Source: Viscum album
Taxonomy: Eukaryota > Streptophyta > Magnoliopsida > Santalales > Viscaceae
Direction of reading: 5' to 3'
Length of the DNA stretch: 64,000 nucleotides
NCBI GenBank assembly: GCA_963277665.1
Contig: OY728143.1
Location: 1,118,602,110 to 1,118,666,109, forward strand
Position 1 is the first letter of the stretch; the number at the start of each line of letters is the position of its first letter. A model generated the notes under the pieces. The model had not been told where the DNA came from. It saw nothing but the letters and a program-made list of their open reading frames with translations, and made no database searches. The position numbers and the translations under genes are program-made. Of the stretch, positions 22,108 to 33,800 are shown one piece after another.

Positions 22108-23399
22108 CTCAGTCCTTTCTACTAGGATTGTCTGTGGATTTCCTCCATGATTACCAGAGCGGGACCCTTGGTTGTACGGGTTAGTGATGGAATGACCTTG
22201 TCTTTGAGGATACCTCTCGACTGCAGGGCACTGACGAGGCGTGGTTTGACTTAACCCAAAACTCTCAAGTATAAGGAGCACATTCCCCACCGAGACGCAT
22301 CCTTGTGACGTGAACTAAAATCGTGTAGGAAATTTAGTGCCACCCAAAGTGGATAGTGTCGAGGTACGGTGATTGAGCCCTTGACTTGTAGTTCGGGGCA
22401 GAGTGTGGGATGCTGGGCATCGATGGTGTTACTTCTGGGACTGTTGGCGACTCACTTTTCTTGGGCTGAGCTACGGGATGGAGATCCCCTTATGATCTTT
22501 TTTGGGATTCTTTTGAGAAAATGTATTTGTATATACCTTGTTCCAGTACCCACTTATTGGGTTTACTTACTATCCTTCCAGGAGGGGCGAAGACACGCGG
22601 GGTATGCCACATGATTTCTGTGTCTAGCTTCTCATGGTTGGACGTGTCTACTATCCTGCTATAGGTAGAAAAGACTCGACTATATGTTCATCTTCTCACC
22701 ATTTCCAGCTCCTCGTATCTGGATGATTCTACCTTATTTCCTCTTGTTGGGTTGAGATGGACTCTTTACTGTTGTAGTTTTGACTGAACTCTCGGTTGTA
22801 CTCCTTTACTTTTCCTGTTCGATTTACGGCTCACCCTTCAGTACCTCCTTTGTTTCTCCCTCGATCCTTCGAGGTATCCTACTGAGTATTTTTATACTCA
22901 CCCCTGCTTGGGCTTTGCCCGCACCTAGTTTTCCCTTGCAGACGACGGACCGGTTGGTCATTAATTTAGCGGAGCTTAGGAGATCAGGAGCGTGGACCAC
23001 GTGCGGTGGTCGGAGTCGGGTTCCAGGGGGGGACCCGTCACCTGTTTCTTTTTGTTTACCTATTTCTGGGTTGTGGCACCTTTTCTGGTTGGGTGCATGT
23101 TTTGACCCTTTCTCCTTTTCAGCACTTTACTTGTACTGTTTTGAGGTCGATGCACATTTTTGGTATGTATATAGCAGTTTCCCTTTTCTTTGCTGGTATT
23201 TTCTTTTACTCTGCACTATTGCATTGAGTGTGCTGCGTGTGTGTGTACATGTACTTAGGAAAAGGCCTCCCCGAGTTGTTGTGCCTTCGGCGCTGGTCGC
23301 TATCCCCTGGCCTATGGAGGCGGGCTTGGGGTAGTTGTGGCTCGAGCCCGGGTAGGGTCGTGTCCTGACAATATAAGTCAAAAATGACAAAATTAATCT

Positions 23400-24576
23400 A
23401 AAGAAAATTCTATACTACTAAGGATTAGGAATTTGTTGTTTATCATTTAGCTACGGAACCCGGCCATCGTCCATGTGTGGATTGGGCAGTTGAGGCTCAG
23501 TAGGCTGATCTTGTTGATCTATAGAGTGTTGATCCAGTTGAAAAGTTCAAAACAACGGGAGAGAACTTTATGTTCTTTCCAATAGAAGGAGTTGGAAAAG
23601 TATGTGGGAAGTGTTTCATACATGGAGACAGAGAGCTACCTCGAGGAGGTTGAGATCACCATTAGTTTGATCTGAGCTCTGACAGACTACATGGTTCCAT
23701 TGGCAGTGAGTAAGATGTGGGGAGATGCACATAAGCGGTGGATGATTTATCTGGGGGAGAGAATGGAGGAAGATCTATTGTGGGTAAATTTATGAAGTAA
23801 TTCTGAGCGGAGTTCCTTTATTCAACCATGAAGGATGAGAATGGACAAGCACTACTCTCCCTTTAGTATGGGATTACGTTACTATGGTAACTTGGGACCA
23901 TGTTCAAGGATCTTGTTCACTTCACCAAAGATCTCTTTTTAGATGAGGATTCATGTTCCAGATGTCTTAGGAGTACCTCCACCTTTCCATCCATCTTTTC
24001 GTAACTCCTTTTATGTTTCCAACATATCTGGAGGTCCATATGAAGTTATAGGTGACTTGGATGATGCAATTGTGAGGATTTATACCATGAGAGGAGATCT
24101 ATCAGAGTTCTTTTAGATGCAGTGATATGAGTATAAGATCTTAGTTGTCCAGACCTTTGAGGTTTCGACTGGCCGGGAGGAGATCTTAGTAGTTTCCATT
24201 AAATCATTATTGTGCCAGTTGTATCCAGACCATGCCTAAGGTATTGGGGATGATATGCTACTTTTGTAGGGTTTATTAATATCTTTAAAATCAATTCCCA
24301 GTGGTTTTTCCAGGTTAGTATGGTTGATGTGGACAGATTTAGTGCCAAGCTAAGTAGTAGTTTCCAACTAGGCCATTTCAGCAGTAGTGAATGTTGGCTC
24401 ATGCTCCACCAATGAAAGATGGAATAGGTATAGGATAACATCAGGGTGTTCCCTAGGGACCTTATACCTGGGTCGGGATGTGGAGAAAGTCATCAACCTA
24501 AGATCATAGGAGAGGGTGTGGCAAGTTTCATGCAGCAGAGGTAGCCGTTTCGGTAGGGCAAGAGATCAATAGAGGT
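23400..24576 (+). pseudogene. Gag remnant of chromovirus 1
   Basis: In shifting frames the plus strand reads SVSYMETESYLEEVEITISL, then KMWGDAHKRWMIYLGER, and further on EFF, EYKILVVQTFEVSTG and CQLYPDH. This fits the capsid part of chromovirus Gag: a segment before the 'A..A..W' region and a later 'F...F..L.QG..V..Y...F..L' region. Stops and shifts are many. The call rests mainly on its place directly upstream of a clear protease-RT remnant on the same strand. No CCHC knuckle can be read. Confidence 0.55.
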
Positions 24577-25199
24577 TTGATCATCTTTTTTAGTTTCCTT
24601 TCTTTTGATTTGTTTTATTTAGGATCTATAAAATTTTTTAGATCACCCATTTTACCCCATCCATTGGGACTAGATTTAGAGAGTCATACCATGCTTCTAG
24701 TGTTGTTTTTTACATTTAGAGGTCAAACTTACATGTTTGATGTATGCTATAAATATGAACAAATGATGGGACTGTATCAGTCCTGTGGGAATATTTTCAT
24801 GATAAACATGAATCCATATAATGTCATAATCAACATGGAATGGTTTTATTCCTTTAATGATGTTATTGACATCTTCTAGAAAAGAGTTTTATTTTTAGAC
24901 ATGGATGACCCTCATGTTCTTTTCATTAGAGAGCAGAGCTTTCAGGTGGGTAGTCAAAGTGTAGATCCAATTTTTTATTTGATAGAAGATCTGTTAGTGG
25001 AGTCATCTAATGTTGGGATGCTGGAGGTTCCTAGAGTTGTAGGGATATTCCTGGATTTTTTCCTCAAGGTGGTTGCAACCCCACCCCCTCGACCTGACGT
25101 TGAGTTTAGGAAATACATTCAACCCGACACTTCTATGATTTTGATGGATTCTTATCAGATGAAACATTCAGAGTTGAATTATTTTAGGATTTAGATATT
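24577..25199 (+). pseudogene. protease and protease-RT linker remnant of chromovirus 1
   Basis: Fragments read NPYNVIINMEWFYSFNDVID, matching the chromovirus motif DVILGMDWLS.Y.A.ID, then KRVLFLDMDDPHVLF. The next frame has VPRVVGIFLDFFLKVVATPP and PRPDVEFRKYIQPDTSMILM, ending DSYQMKHSEL. The last part matches the linker that normally reads 'V..FPDVFPE.LPGLPP.RE.EF.I.L.PGT.PI...PYRM...EL'. The catalytic Asp segment is not recognisable. This linker is a strong chromovirus marker and leads directly into the RT. Confidence 0.8.
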
Positions 25200-25800
25200 T
25201 TATCTAGTGATGAAAGGATTTATTGGGACCAGTGTGTCATCGTGGGGTGCTCCAGTGCTATTCACAAATAAGGCGGATGGTAGTTTAAGGTTGGGTATAG
25301 ACTACTAGAGGCTGAATAAGATGAAGGTCCAGAATTGTGACCCTCTTTTGAGGATGTAATATATTTTAGACAAGTTGAGAGGGTTATGTTGTTTTTCTAA
25401 GATTGATCTGTGGTCTTGATATCTCCTTTTGAGGATGAAGTATAGAGATATCATAATGACTACTTTCAAAGGTTTGTTTGTCCACTCTAAGTTCGTAGTC
25501 ATTCCATTCTATGTTAAGAACACACCATCTGTATTCGGGTGGCTTATGAAATATGCCCTTTGTGTGTTATTGGTCCGGTTCTTTATCATATTCATCGATG
25601 AAATCTAGTTCTAATCGAATTCAGAGGAGGATCATGCCAAGAATATCATAAATATCTTGCAGGTACTTCGATTCCACTAGCTCTACATAAATCTGTCCAA
25701 CTATATATACAAGACATGGGAGTTGTGTTTCCATGGGAATGCGGTGTCCCCACAGGGTTTGGTAGCTTACCTGTCAAATATTGATGTGGTAATTTCTTGG
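25200..25800 (+). pseudogene. reverse transcriptase remnant of chromovirus 1
   Basis: The plus strand reads [20 protein letters not shown], then [49 protein letters not shown] and VVIPFYVKNTPSVFGWLMKY, then FFIIFIDEI. These are the chromovirus RT blocks in order, from KGFIRPS.SPWGAPVLF to the FIDD catalytic box. Here the box reads FIDE, so the second Asp is lost. In-frame stops replace Arg, Gln and Trp codons, in line with C-to-T decay. The domain is about the normal length. Confidence 0.85.
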
Positions 25801-26395
25801 GAAACCCCTTGGAATGTGGAAAAATTATCGAAGTTTACTTAATCTCATGGGATATTATTGGAGGATTGTATTCTATTTCACATAATTTCTAGATCTATTT
25901 ATAGGCATGACAAGAAGGGACCATGATTTATTGTGGAGTGATCAGTTCCAGAGATTAATCATTTATCTGAATGGGAATTTTGTTATTTCTCCAGTTCTCT
26001 AGTTTCTTGAGGATATGGAGATGTTTTAGGTGTATTATTTTGTTTCCATTATGGTTATGCAATGCATTATGATGCAATAGTGAGCAGTGATATCTTATGG
26101 GTATAGGATGTTACTCCCCCAATAGTGTAACTATACAACCCATGGTATGGAGTTCTAAATGGTAATATATTCACAAAAGTTGTAACAGAATTTATTCATT
26201 TGGGAGCATGTTGTGGTCTTCAAATATCACAAGAGTTTGAGGTTTATCAATTACTATTGTGATTTGAATCTATAACAGTATAGGTGGATGATTTTTTTCA
26301 AAGTATGATTTTAATATCTCATAAAACTCATAAATGTATAATTTCATGGCTGATTATTTGTGTATAAATCTATATACATAGTATTTTCTAGAATT
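25801..26395 (+). pseudogene. RNase H remnant of chromovirus 1
   Basis: Towards 26040-26395 one reading gives AYGYRMLLPQ, CNYTTHGMEF, NLFIWEHVVVFKYHKSLRFI and NYYCDLNL, then YRW. This parallels the chromovirus RNase H sequence 'AYASRQL...E.NYPTHDLEL..VVFAL..WRHYLYG....V.TDHKSL.Y...Q..LN.RQ.RW'. The catalytic Asp of TDHKSL is lost (KYHKSL). Stops interrupt several segments. Nothing resembling integrase follows; the 3' LTR starts about 200 bases later, so integrase and chromodomain were deleted from this copy. Confidence 0.65.
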
Positions 26396-26597
26396 TACAG
26401 ATTCCTGGAATGAGAAGGACGAGTAGGATGCCTTTCACATTGATGAAGGAGTGAATAGTGGTATAGGATGTTTTTTCCAAAGGGGAGTGCATTCTTCTTT
26501 GATGTAGCTAGTGGAGGAGTCATAGTGGGGAGACTCGGAGGCAGAGGCAGTGCATGATTCTGTTGGGCATTATGATGATTTGAAAGGATGGTCATAA
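26396..26597 (+). other. residual 3' untranslated part of chromovirus 1
   Basis: About 200 bases between the RNase H remnant and the 3' LTR, with a purine-rich stretch (GGAGGAGTCATAGTGGGGAG region, 26510-26550). The bases touching the LTR, TTTGAAAGGATGGTCATAA, are only weakly purine-rich, so the polypurine tract is decayed. Confidence 0.4.
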
Positions 26598-27413
26598 TGT
26601 TTTAAAACATTCTATCCACTAATGATTCCACTAATCCTATGGTTGAAAAAATATCACTCATTATAGATGATCCCTAGGTGCCTGAGAATATCTTCAAACC
26701 CTCTTCCACCATCTTCGATCTATTGATCTATGTGATCGTTCGTTGGCGATATATAGTGATCCAACATATGTTATCCTATCATTTTATAATAATTTCCATT
26801 AGTTTGGGTATTCTTATCTTCCATATATCCTATTCATGCTATGGTGTGTGCTTATCAATGATTCCTAATGGGGTCTCTCTCAGTTTCTTTTGTTAAGGTG
26901 GTGTTGCTGCTTCCTCAGATTGATGATGATCATGTGGGATTAGTGATCGTAGGACTGTTACATGATCTATTCTCATGTGAAGAATGTTTAAACCCCTTCA
27001 AGGTAGGGTTTCCCTTTCTACTATTTATTTGTGCATCATTTTATAGGGGGTTTTCTTTTGTTACACTAGGATTATATTATTTTCGACTTACTCAAATATT
27101 CAGGATTGGATAATTGGATTAAAATGGAAAGAGGGTTTATTGAATTCTTTTTTGCATCATTTCTCATTATTTGTGATATTATGGTCATTCTGGATGAACG
27201 CCCCACTAACAATGGTGGTTGTTTTGTGGATTTGTTGTCATTGGTTATATTTATTGTGGGGGATTCTTTGGTTGTGGTTGTTGTGGTATCACCCCAAAAG
27301 GAAACTGGTAAATCATTTACACCCGAATAATGAGTGGATTCCCTATGATTTTATAGATTATGCTATAACCCCTAAATTAAGAATAGAATCTAAAAAAGGG
27401 ATACCTTATTAAA

Positions 27414-27445
<32 letters not shown>

Positions 27446-29218
27446 TTGTGTGTTTATGCAGTTTTGATCATGGTTGTGTGTTGTGTGTGGGTTTCTTGGT
27501 TGTGTATAGAGGGATGGTTCAAAAGGTGTGTTGGTATCTCAGGTTGAGAGATTGATGGATTGCATAATGGATTAGCAGTGTTGTGGAACAGGGCTACATT
27601 ATGGTTTTTATTTGGTTATGTTGCTGGATTTTGTTGAGTTTTGGGAACTTATTTTGGTTGTTATCAGTATTTCTTCTAGATTTTCTCCATGTTTGATCAT
27701 GGGTGGGTTTCTTGTTATGTTCTGTTCTTGGTAGTTTACTGAATAGTAATGGAATTGATGAATAAATAATTGAGAGTTAAATTATTGGACTAGATTTTCT
27801 GGTTTGGATAACAAAATGAATAAATGAATTGTGAATGAATAATGGTAGTGATTTAACAAAATTGATTTGAAATTGTAAAAAAAGGTGTGCCTTGTTGTGT
27901 GGTAATTGTATTTTGAGGTAGCTATATGTTGGAAGTGTTGATATCTAGTTGTTTGTTTGAGAAACCCTTGGAATTGAAAGAGTGTTTGGTATAATATATT
28001 TATATACATGAATTTTTTTATGATTTATATACACACCCCACCCTAGTTATGAACTATGTGATAAACACCCCCATCATCATGGGGGATGGTGTCTTTCCCA
28101 AAAATCATAGTGGGATGATTGATGGTTTTCCACCTTATATTCCTTGATTCTTCTACCAAGTAGTGATAACCCATGATTCTTTAGGAAGGTTGTGGTTTAG
28201 CAGGCCCAGGTTTGGGTGAGCGAGTTGTGTTTTCATAGGTGTCCTTTGGATGAGATGAGTGGTGTTTTCCTAGGTGTCTATAGGATGATATGTTTTGTCT
28301 TTTTTATAATGTCTTATGGATGTGACATGTTGTTTTTTCCTAAGTGTTTTTGATATGTGATGTAGAATATAGCCAAGGTGTCTACGGGTGAGATGTGGTT
28401 ATGAGGCCCAGGTGTGTGTGGGTGGGTTATGATGTGGTCTGTGACGTAGGTGTCTACGTGAGGTATATTATGTGCTATGTTGACTAGGTGTCTATGGGTG
28501 AGATGTGGTTGTGAGGCCCATGTGTGTGTGGGCAGGTTGTGACATGGTGTGTTTAGAAGAGGTGGGAGTGCGAGGATGTTTTCCGTTATGATGTGAGAGA
28601 AGACAATCAGTGGGAATGTGGTGTTGGGTTACCTATTATCAATGCGCATTATATTACATTACTTGAATTTCATTATTTGGTGAGCATGCCTGGGTTAGAT
28701 TGGGGTGGTCAATATACCTACTTATGTACTGTTTGGTTAAACTATTTTTTCAAAGGGTATGTTGTATGATTCTTTCACATTTTCACAAGTGATATTTGTT
28801 TTCCTATTGAGTATACCAATTTGATCACCATATATATATAAATATTTTTCAGGTTTCTAGGAGAACATCGTGGACCATTATGGACTTTACTAGCTTATAT
28901 TTTTAGAGTTGGTGTGTCTCTTAATACCAATATTTTTAGGTACTTACTTTGGATTCTTTTTTATTAGTTATAATTAAAACATGCATGTGGGAAGGATTTG
29001 GAATTATTAATAAATAAATCTTGGATTTGTTTTTGGATGAAACATCTTAGCTACCGATCGTTTTTATTTATGAAGGGAAATGCCTCCCATTTTGTGATAC
29101 TTGTGCACCCTTGGTGCTGGTCACCACCCCGAGTCCCACTATAGGATGGAATCAGGTATCATTTTCTCCTTTTCATGATTTCTAGCATAAGAGGGGAATC
29201 ATTGTAGGGAGGGGGTCA
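26598..29218 (+). repeat. 3' LTR of chromovirus 1
   Basis: Begins TGTTTTAAAACATTCTATCC and ends GGGAGGGGGTCA, pairing with 15748-18357. It carries the TATA box at 28831-28842 and a (TA)n microsatellite at 27419-27448 that the 5' LTR lacks. It is more AT-rich than its partner. A 190-bp part of it is copied at 29833-30018. Confidence 0.85.
27419..27448. repeat. (TA)n microsatellite
   Basis: A run of about fifteen TA units inside the 3' LTR of chromovirus 1. It is absent at the matching place of the 5' LTR and so grew after insertion. Confidence 0.9.
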
Positions 29219-29832
29219 TGATAGTATCCCCCTATAGTGTCTCATATAACCCTATTCTACAAGATGTTGTCTATATTTCCTTTCTTCCATGTTGATATCA
29301 ATTTATGCCTCTTGTTTGAACTCAGTTCCTAGAAAGAAATGATTATATGATTTTTCATGATATATGAGATACGAATTATGGAGATTTTAATATACATAAA
29401 TGTATTTCATTAGGATTATGTCACATTCCTATATAATTTGAGTATCATTACCATTTTTTATGATAATGCGCTTAATTTATTTTTATTAATTAGTAATTAA
29501 TAATAATTATCAACAGTACTGATATTTACATAATGAAAAAAAGATTTGTTGTCAAGAATTTATTTTGATACTATATTTTTGTAAAAAATTAATACAGTTT
29601 TTTGATTTTTATATAAATAATTTGTTAAGGATATCCAAAAAAATTGTATATAATTTCACTAGTTTTTATATATTATATTACATAAGAAAAAATATAATAA
29701 AATAGGATCATTTATCATAGGTGACAATAGTATTAAATGTATATGTGATATGGTAATGATGTATTCAAAATAATTATAACACATGGGGAGATAAATTTGT
29801 TATGTTTCTTTCATTGGAGATGATATAGGCCA
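29219..29832. other. AT-rich DNA without recognisable features
   Basis: Between the end of chromovirus 1 and the short LTR copy. No gene, no clear repeat. Confidence 0.5.
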
Positions 29833-30018
29833 GTATGATTCTTTCACATTTTCACAAGTGATATTTTTTTCCTATTGAGTATACCTGTATGATCACCCTA
29901 TATATATAAATATTTTTTAGGTTTCTAGGAGAACTTTGTGGACCATTATGGACTTTACTAGCTTATATTTTGAGAGTTGGTGTGTCTCTTAATAGCTATA
30001 TTTTTAGGTACTTACTTT
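29833..30018 (+). repeat. partial copy of the chromovirus 1 3' LTR
   Basis: Matches 28763-28948 with about a dozen differences in 190 bases (roughly 94%). It includes the TATA box and the segment TTCTAGGAGAAC...GACTTTACTAGCTTATAT. It begins inside the LTR at GTATGATTCTTTCAC and stops where the foldback element begins. The two full LTRs differ far more from each other, so this copy was made much later than the element's insertion. Confidence 0.9.
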
Positions 30019-30368
30019 GGATTTGATTGAACTCTATAGAAAATTAGGCCTGAAAAGATGGAGATTTTGTGCATATCAGTGAAGATCTGAAAGTGGATAT
30101 CAGAGAATTATATAGAAAAACAATTTATATATGGGTTTTTGTCATTAATTTTCAATATTTTGATTTATAATTTCTTATTGAAAATATATCATTTTATATA
30201 CAATGAGTGGAAGAGATGGAGAGCTTGTGGACCTTGGATGAGGAGTGAGCTTGTCTCAAAAATTATAATAACAAACAGGAGGAGTAGTGATTATTTTATA
30301 TATAAACAACTCATGGATATTTTCTCCTTGGATGTATCATAGGGAATGTGAGCCAAACAAAATCATTA
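30019..30368 (+). repeat. left inverted arm of the foldback element
   Basis: Runs from GGATTTGATTGAACTC to GCCAAACAAAATCATTA. Pairs base for base, with about 35 differences, with 30501-30850. Confidence 0.9.
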
Positions 30369-30500
30369 GGGTTACATGAAATATCTTATTATCTTAATTT
30401 TAGTTGGATAATTTTGTCATATTTGTAAATACATCTTTAATGTTTCACAATGTTTACACGCAAGAGAATATAAAATCATAAAAATAAATAATAATAGACA

Positions 30501-30850
30501 TAATGATTTTATTTGGCTAACATTCCATATGATACATCCAAGGAGAAAATATCTCTGAGTTGTTTATATGAAAAATAATCACTACTCCACCTGTTTGGTA
30601 TTATAATTTTTAAGACAAGCTCATTCCTCATCCAAGGTCCATAATCTCTCCATCTATTCTAGTCATTGTATATAAAATGATATATTTTCAGTAAGAAATT
30701 AAAAATCACAATATTGAAAATTGATGACAAAAACCCATATATGAATTGTTTTTCTATATAAATCTCTATTATCCACTTCCATATCTTCACTAATATGCAC
30801 AAAAACTCATTCTTTTCGGGCCTAATTTTCTATAGAGTTCAATAAAATCC
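30501..30850 (-). repeat. right inverted arm of the foldback element
   Basis: Runs from TAATGATTTTATTTGGCTA to GAGTTCAATAAAATCC, the reverse complement of the left arm. Confidence 0.9.
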
Positions 30851-30855
30851 ACTTT

Positions 30856-33800
30856 TATACTTAATAATATATATTTATCAAATTAAAAAAATAGATAACT
30901 AACATAAATTATTCCATATATTCTATATTCCCTCTATATTTATTCCTTCTTTACAGAAGGTTTTAATATATGCAATGATTTTTGATATTCAAATTTAAAA
31001 TCTATATTATAGTCAAGTTCAATTTTTTTTCTAATTCAGATATATTAATTAAATTTTTTATATGTTAATATTAACTATATATATTAAAATAGGTTTCTAA
31101 TGTACTTCCCAAAACTATGAATCCTTTTGTTAGAAATATAAGTTATTGATTTTGGTTGGATTATCAAGATTTAAAAAATCAGGTTGTGGAATATTATACT
31201 ACGGAGTTACATATTGGTTTCTACTACCACTTGAATCATAGTGTGAGAGAATGTTTTAGGGTGTGATATTGATTTATGATTCTTAAAAACCAAACCATAA
31301 CATTCAAAACCATACTTATTTTAATTTTTATAATCATTTTGGAATCATTCCTCTAATAAAAACATGAACATTGTATCAGGAAATGATAAAACAGAGGATT
31401 TAATCGATATTTAAACATGTTGCATCATGAAGCTCTCCTATATTGTGGAAAATAATAAATATATAGTGCAACCTAAATTTTGGGTATTCCTCTTCACTAA
31501 GTGTTAAATATGTTGTGGTGTGATAGAGTGTTCAAAACATTTCAGGAAACAATAAATCATACATGTCACAAATATCCCTTATTCATGACCCAAAACCTTA
31601 ATTATCATGTTGATAAATAATGTACCTATGGGATATTACTAATTTTTTTCCTTCATATATAGCGTGATCCATTTTAATAGGTTATGAATTCATAGATAAA
31701 ACTTATATATCATGAATCCCCTATGTATTATACTTTCCCATTTTCAAGCATCATTAATATTATCATGATCCATTTTCTATCACGAAGACTTTTTTATTTA
31801 ACTATTAGAAACCTCAGAGTATATATAAAACTATCTCAAATATAATCCAAACTAATTTACACACATCAAAAGACAAAAAATGAAATCTAATTTATAAAAA
31901 GTCATTCATTTCCAAAAATATAACGCATTTTCATCTTGATTCATCAATGAAATGTTTTGACAGGTTTTTCTAAATATAATTAGTTGATATTTATATGAAA
32001 TATAACACATAATTATAAAGGTTTATGAATAAAAAAATAAAAAAATTATCTATCGATTCAATGCCAAGCAATATATGGGTGGTAACGATATAGGTTTTTT
32101 TTCTTAAATTATTCACTCAAGTCTGTGAATCTTGTATGGATGGATTATATAAATGGGGCTAAATTATTGGTGATTATATTTGAATCCATGGTCAAGATAT
32201 CCTAGGTAAAATATCAATCAAATTTTCTTCTACTTAAATAATATGGTTATAACAAGTCTTGTAGTGAGATATATAATACCCTAGATTTTTTCTGGGGATT
32301 CAGATAGCTGGTGGATGCATTTAAAGAGGATAAGTAATTGCTTTTAACAAAGGGATGTTTTTTTAATATTTATGAGTGAATATTCAACCATAAAGTATTC
32401 ATGATATTCTTATATTATTTTTTCTTTTCTATGAATGTCATTGTATGTTATATGGAATTGTATTTTTAATGTAAAATTTCAATGATTTTGGAAATAATAT
32501 TTCCATCAAAACCCTACACAAATATTCTAAGTGAAAAGCACCTAACTCGGGGAAATATTTACTCTAGAAAACTTAAAAACTATGTTCCATAAATTTTTTT
32601 TAGAAAAAGATATAGAGAAAATAACAAATCATGTATGAGTTCTTTCCTTAAAAATTATTTAATTTTTGGAATACTATGTTTCAAAAAAACAAGCATCGAC
32701 ATTTTTCATCAAGGAATTTCCCCCTAGAAAATAGTGATTTACTGTTAAAAAATATTATAATTTAGTACAACATATAATAAAGTTAAAACAACCAAAAATT
32801 AAAAAACAATTCATTAAGTATAATCATCTTCTCTAATAGGGTAATAAAATTTAACACTAATAGAAAACAACACTAAACAAATTGGGTTCTCTATCTTGAA
32901 AATATGAATAGTATAATCCATAATGAAAAACTTAGTCACACCAACAAATCACATTATGAAAACCATATCAAAGGAATTAAATATTAATGGATAAAGGCCT
33001 TTAATGTGAAGAATTTCAACTATTATAAATTAATAGGATTTCATGCATGTAATTACATTTTAATATATGCACACTCTAACCATTTCCCCTATTTCCTTAT
33101 TCCTAAAAAACAATCACTTTTTTTTGACAAAAAACAGTTTCAACAATTAAAAATAAAATCCTTAACTAAAATATGGATAATATAAATTAATATAGATGAT
33201 AAAAAGAATTTTTTGGATAGATTGTATTTAATAATTGAATATATATTGATAGATATTTATTGTGGCTTTAATAAACTAGGTAATTAAGTACCATTCTCAT
33301 TTCATCAATAAATAATATTTTTTTGGAGTATTGTGTAAATAGGAAAAATACAAGAAATAAAATATATATGTACCTTTACTGGTTTTAAAAATTATTATTA
33401 ATAGGTTATATAATGTTTAATAATTTATGTTGCTTCTCAACTACCTCTTTTATTCTAATATATAATTCTAGTTCAAGAAATATTGACATCTACATTTAAC
33501 ATATTATAAAGTAGTTTACTAAATTTATTTTTGATAGTAAGATGAAAAATTAAAAAAATAAAAATAAATTATTGAATAGAATATGAATAATATTAATTTA
33601 CATTAACTAATAAAATGAAAATTATCATTAAGTCAAAATGTAATATAAATACTTCAAAAACAAAAATAGTAAAAAAGACTGTACATGAATTTCAAGCTAG
33701 ATTAAATTAAAAAAATATAAACATAATAATAATAGGATAAAAAACATTATATCTCCATAATTATTAAATATAAATTATTTTCTACTATATATGCTCACCA

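Larger units (their letters stand above)
18721..23370. mobile_element. GC-rich nested LTR-like block, probably a solo LTR
   Basis: The block starts TGTAAGAACCC and ends GGGTCGTGTCCTGACA, which are TGT...ACA ends of the kind found on Del/Tekay LTRs. Its base composition differs sharply from the AT-rich chromovirus on both sides. It has two tandem arrays (151-bp and 51-bp units) and no retrotransposon coding sequence. Left flank (TAAAA or AAATG) and right flank (ATATA) do not form a duplication, so insertion by integrase is not proven. At 4.65 kb it would be a long LTR. Orientation is uncertain: a pyrimidine-rich leader-like stretch near 19373-19440 suggests plus. Longer frames inside, such as 22780-23334 (plus, 184 aa) and 19654-20070 (minus, 138 aa), show no domain and are probably chance. 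Confidence 0.55.
15748..29218 (+). mobile_element. old chromovirus (Del/Tekay-type Ty3 element) with both LTRs
   Basis: Two directly repeated blocks of 2.6 kb, 15748-18357 and 26598-29218, bound the element. The first is followed after eight bases by an initiator-Met primer site, and the interior on the same strand carries decayed gag, protease, RT and RNase H in Ty3 order. The LTRs look only about 70-75% alike by eye, so the insertion is ancient. Integrase and chromodomain are missing between RNase H (ending near 26395) and the 3' LTR. A GC-rich block (18721-23370) is nested between the primer site and gag. The five bases outside the two LTRs, TGTAA and TGATA, are similar but not identical, as expected for an old decayed duplication. 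Confidence 0.85.
30019..30850. mobile_element. foldback/MITE-like element with 350-bp inverted arms
   Basis: Arm 1 (30019-30368) and arm 2 (30501-30850) are reverse complements at roughly 90% by eye and have equal length; the loop is 132 bases. The tips read GGATTTGATTGAACTC and GAGTTCAATAAAATCC. The pentamer ACTTT stands on both sides (30014-30018 and 30851-30855), a possible target-site duplication. There is no transposase frame; the 67-residue frame at 30139-30342 is non-specific. Five-base duplications do not fit hAT (8), Mutator (9) or PIF/Tc1 (3/2) elements, so the family is open. A transcript through it would fold into one long hairpin. Confidence 0.85.

Noticed and set aside
22780..23334. 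184-residue plus-strand open frame in the GC-rich block
   Set aside because: It has hydrophobic and aromatic stretches but no domain, no promoter arrangement and no relation to the tandem arrays. GC-rich, T-rich LTR sequence easily gives such frames.
24577..24879. 100-residue open frame taken as a possible host gene
   Set aside because: Its residues and place match the protease segment of chromovirus 1, and the next frame continues the retrotransposon linker.
30139..30342. 67-residue open frame in the left arm of the foldback element
   Set aside because: The right arm does not keep the frame, and no domain is visible.
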